The notes below the pieces were generated by a model. The model was not told the DNA's origin, did not search any database, and worked only from the letters and a program-made list of their open reading frames with translations. Made by a program: the position numbers and the translations under genes. Positions 62,198 to 64,000 of a stretch of 64,000 nucleotides of DNA are shown in pieces. Each line of letters opens with the position of its first letter. Position 1 is the stretch's first letter. The DNA lies in contig NZ_CP013234.1 of the NCBI RefSeq assembly GCF_001584185.1, positions 1,302,001-1,366,000 on the forward strand. Direction: 5' to 3'. The stretch is from Collimonas pratensis. GTDB taxonomy: Bacteria > Pseudomonadota > Gammaproteobacteria > Burkholderiales > Burkholderiaceae_D.

Positions 62198-62278
62198 GGC
62201 GAAAGCGATAGGGGAAAATGACGGTGCATCGATTTTATCCGCTTCTGCAGGAAGCCATGAAGGGACGGCAGACTGCAG

Positions 62279-63199
62279 TTACTTCCGCAGCGCCGTCTTG
62301 AGTGCTGCGGCCAGCAACAGGCAGTGCTTGTGCAAGACGCTGGCAAAAGCATCCGCCAGCATCGATGCCGGCCGATGCTGCGGCCGCACCAGGCTGACAT
62401 GGAACGGTACCGATAGCGAGAAGCGGCGCAAATGCAGGCCCTGGCCGGCTTCATCCATGGCGGTCAGAGGGTTGACGATGGCGACCCCGAGGCCTTGCCG
62501 TACCATGGCGCAGACCGATGCCGCGCTGGCGGTTTCGATTGCCATCAGGCGTTCTGTCTCATGCTGCACAAAAATTTCATCCAGCTGCTGCCGGTAACTG
62601 TCGAACACCGACAGGTTGACGAAGCGCTCGCCGGCAAAGTCACCAGGCGTCAGCTTTTGCTTCGACAGCAAGGGATGGCCGTCCGGCAGCACGCACACCA
62701 TGTCTCCTGAAAACAAGAGAGATTGTGTCGTGGCCGTCGGCACGGCAAGCGTCTCCGTGATGCCGATGTCGTGGCGCTGGGAGCTTAGCGATTCTTCCAG
62801 CAAAGGCGATTCCTGCGGCGTGATGCTCAGGCCTACGGTCGGATAATCGTCGAGAAAACGGCGGCATGCGGCCGGCAGCAGCGTCTGCGCAAAAGTCGGC
62901 AGGCAGATCACGGACAGCTGGCCATGCTCGAACTGCCGTATCGAGCCGGCCATGCTGACGATGCGCTCCAGTCCGACATAAGAACGTCGCACTTCTTCGT
63001 ACAGCGCCAAAGCCTGCGTGGTGGCTTGCAGGCGGCCGCGCACGCGCTCGAACAAGGCCATCTGCACCAGCGATTCAAAGCGTGCCAGCTCGCGGCTCAC
63101 GGTCGGTTGCGAAGTGCGCAGCAAGGACGCAGCGCCGGTAACGCTGCCGGCTGTCATGACCGCCCGGAATACTTCAATGTGCCTGAGAGTGATAGACAT
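62279..63199 (-). CDS. lysR: LysR, activator of lysA
   Basis: This 306-residue protein is very close to the original E. coli LysR, the lysine-responsive activator of lysA. The winged helix reads LRHIEVFRAVMTAGSVTGAASLLRTSQPTVSRELARFE. Further matching blocks are ERVRGRL, NIVPQES-type (SITPQESPLLEESLSSQRHDIGITETL) and SAASVCAMVRQGLGVAIVNPLTAMD. It is divergent from lysA across 128 AT-rich bases, as in E. coli. In the family's known behaviour diaminopimelate promotes and lysine prevents activation of lysA. Confidence 0.93.
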   Translation of the reverse strand: MSITLRHIEVFRAVMTAGSVTGAASLLRTSQPTVSRELARFESLVQMALFERVRGRLQATTQALALYEEVRRSYVGLERIVSMAGSIRQFEHGQLSVICLPTFAQTLLPAACRRFLDDYPTVGLSITPQESPLLEESLSSQRHDIGITETLAVPTATTQSLLFSGDMVCVLPDGHPLLSKQKLTPGDFAGERFVNLSVFDSYRQQLDEIFVQHETERLMAIETASAASVCAMVRQGLGVAIVNPLTAMDEAGQGLHLRRFSLSVPFHVSLVRPQHRPASMLADAFASVLHKHCLLLAAALKTALRK

Positions 63200-63327
63200 T
63201 ATTGTCCGCCTTAGAATTATCGAGACTATATCGAATATGAATAGACATGATAATAATTGATATTTTATTGAATGAGGTATTTAAGGGATGATATGGCCCA
63301 TATCGACAATTGTCTTGGAGAATTTGC

Positions 63328-64000
63328 ATGAATACCGCCTTGCTTGATACCTTTCCTGAACTCGCGCGCCAGTACGGCACGCCGCTCTGGATCTATGACG
63401 CCGCCACCATCGTCGAGCGGATAGAGCAGCTCAAGGCCTTCGACGTCATCCGCTTCGCCCAGAAAGCTTGTTCGAATATCCACATTCTGAAGCTGATGCG
63501 GGAGCAGGGCGTGATGGTTGATGCGGTCTCATTGGGCGAGATCGAGCGCGCCTTGCAGGCTGGTTATAGTCCGCAGGGATCGCCGGCCGGGGTGGTGTTC
63601 ACCGCCGACCTGCTGGATGCTGCCACCCTGGCGCGGGTAACCCAGGCCGATATCGAGGTCAATGCCGGTTCGATCGACATGCTGGAACAGATCGGCCAGG
63701 TCAAGCCTGGCCATCGGGTCTGGCTGCGCATCAATCCCGGCTTCGGCCATGGCCATAGCGCCAAGACCAACACCGGCGGCGAGAACAGCAAGCACGGCAT
63801 CTGGCACACCGAGCTGGAGCGCGCCTTGCAGGTGATCCAGCAATACGGCCTGCAACTGGTCGGGCTGCATATGCATATCGGCTCCGGCGTCGATTACAGC
63901 CACCTGAAGCAGGTCTGCGGCGCCATGGTCGACACCGTCAAGCGGCTGGGCTGCGAGCTTGAGGCGATCTCCGCTGGCGGCGGCCTGTCGATCCCGTACA
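63328..64000 (+). CDS. lysA: diaminopimelate decarboxylase, 3' end outside window
   Basis: These are the first 224 residues of LysA, the PLP enzyme that decarboxylates meso-diaminopimelate to lysine. The start (ATG 63328) follows TTGGAGAATTTGC. The PLP-binding lysine is Lys46 in RFAQKACSNIHILKLMREQG, and the barrel motifs VNAGSIDMLEQ, RINPGFGHGHS, NTGGENSKHGIW and GLHMHIGSGVDY are intact. The gene is cut by the window end near GGGLSIPY; full length is about 420. This is the E. coli-type LysA, controlled by the divergent LysR. Confidence 0.96.
   Translation, partial: MNTALLDTFPELARQYGTPLWIYDAATIVERIEQLKAFDVIRFAQKACSNIHILKLMREQGVMVDAVSLGEIERALQAGYSPQGSPAGVVFTADLLDAATLARVTQADIEVNAGSIDMLEQIGQVKPGHRVWLRINPGFGHGHSAKTNTGGENSKHGIWHTELERALQVIQQYGLQLVGLHMHIGSGVDYSHLKQVCGAMVDTVKRLGCELEAISAGGGLSIPY

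Noticed and set aside
1..64000. tRNA, rRNA, prophage or insertion-sequence genes
   Set aside because: I searched by eye for CCA-ended cloverleafs, conserved 16S/23S stretches, and transposase or integrase motifs and found none.

Overview
The window is a GC-rich, densely coded chromosomal segment with beta-proteobacterial character. The proteins read like those of Oxalobacteraceae (Collimonas, Janthinobacterium or Herbaspirillum relatives); this placement is an inference from protein style and no marker gene is present. There are no rRNA or tRNA genes, no CRISPR array and no recognisable insertion sequence.

Layout. (1) 1-2191: end of the homogentisate branch of tyrosine degradation (hmgA, cut by the window edge, then fahA). 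(2) 2192-3720: a small toxin-antitoxin patch with a frameshifted orphan hicB, an intact hicAB pair and a phased operator array. (3) 3868-7818: isonitrile-hydratase-like gene with a divergent GlxA-type regulator, a periplasmic purine nucleoside permease component and an LpxO-type lipid A hydroxylase. (4) 7974-11931: two riboswitch-controlled exporters (yybP-ykoY before a CaCA exchanger, guanidine-II before gdx), a ynfA with an internal stop, an RHH protein, a DJ-1 protein and folE. (5) 12001-33738: mostly small accessory transcription units. They include mdfA, five regulator/target pairs, a subtilase autotransporter, a saccharopine-dehydrogenase-like enzyme with an Lrp regulator, GNATs, permeases, LysE and a TRIC channel. 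(6) 33900-55951: a 22-kb peptide-acquisition region. One strand carries a dual-ATPase ABC protein, two permeases, an M3 oligopeptidase and three tandem paralogous substrate-binding proteins. The other carries a TonB-dependent receptor, tonB-exbB-exbD-exbD-TPR and a prolyl oligopeptidase. (7) 56060-64000: a Crp/Fnr regulator, small secreted proteins, a frameshifted azlC with azlD, a quinone-oxidoreductase-like gene, a phosphoesterase, and the divergent lysR-lysA pair (lysA cut by the edge).

How the genes may work together. The most coherent ensemble is region 6. Its gene order suggests import of oligopeptides across the outer membrane (receptor energised by its own TonB/ExbBD), capture by one of three binding proteins, ABC transport, and cleavage by M3 and S9 peptidases. 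The metal and guanidine exporters are each preceded by the RNA sensor expected for their class.

A recurring oddity is that three genes (hicB-like at 2562, a LysR gene at 22295, azlC at 58213) are each broken by one missing base in a short G or C run, and ynfA has a TGG-to-TGA type stop. These may be real decay or base-calling errors in the assembly.
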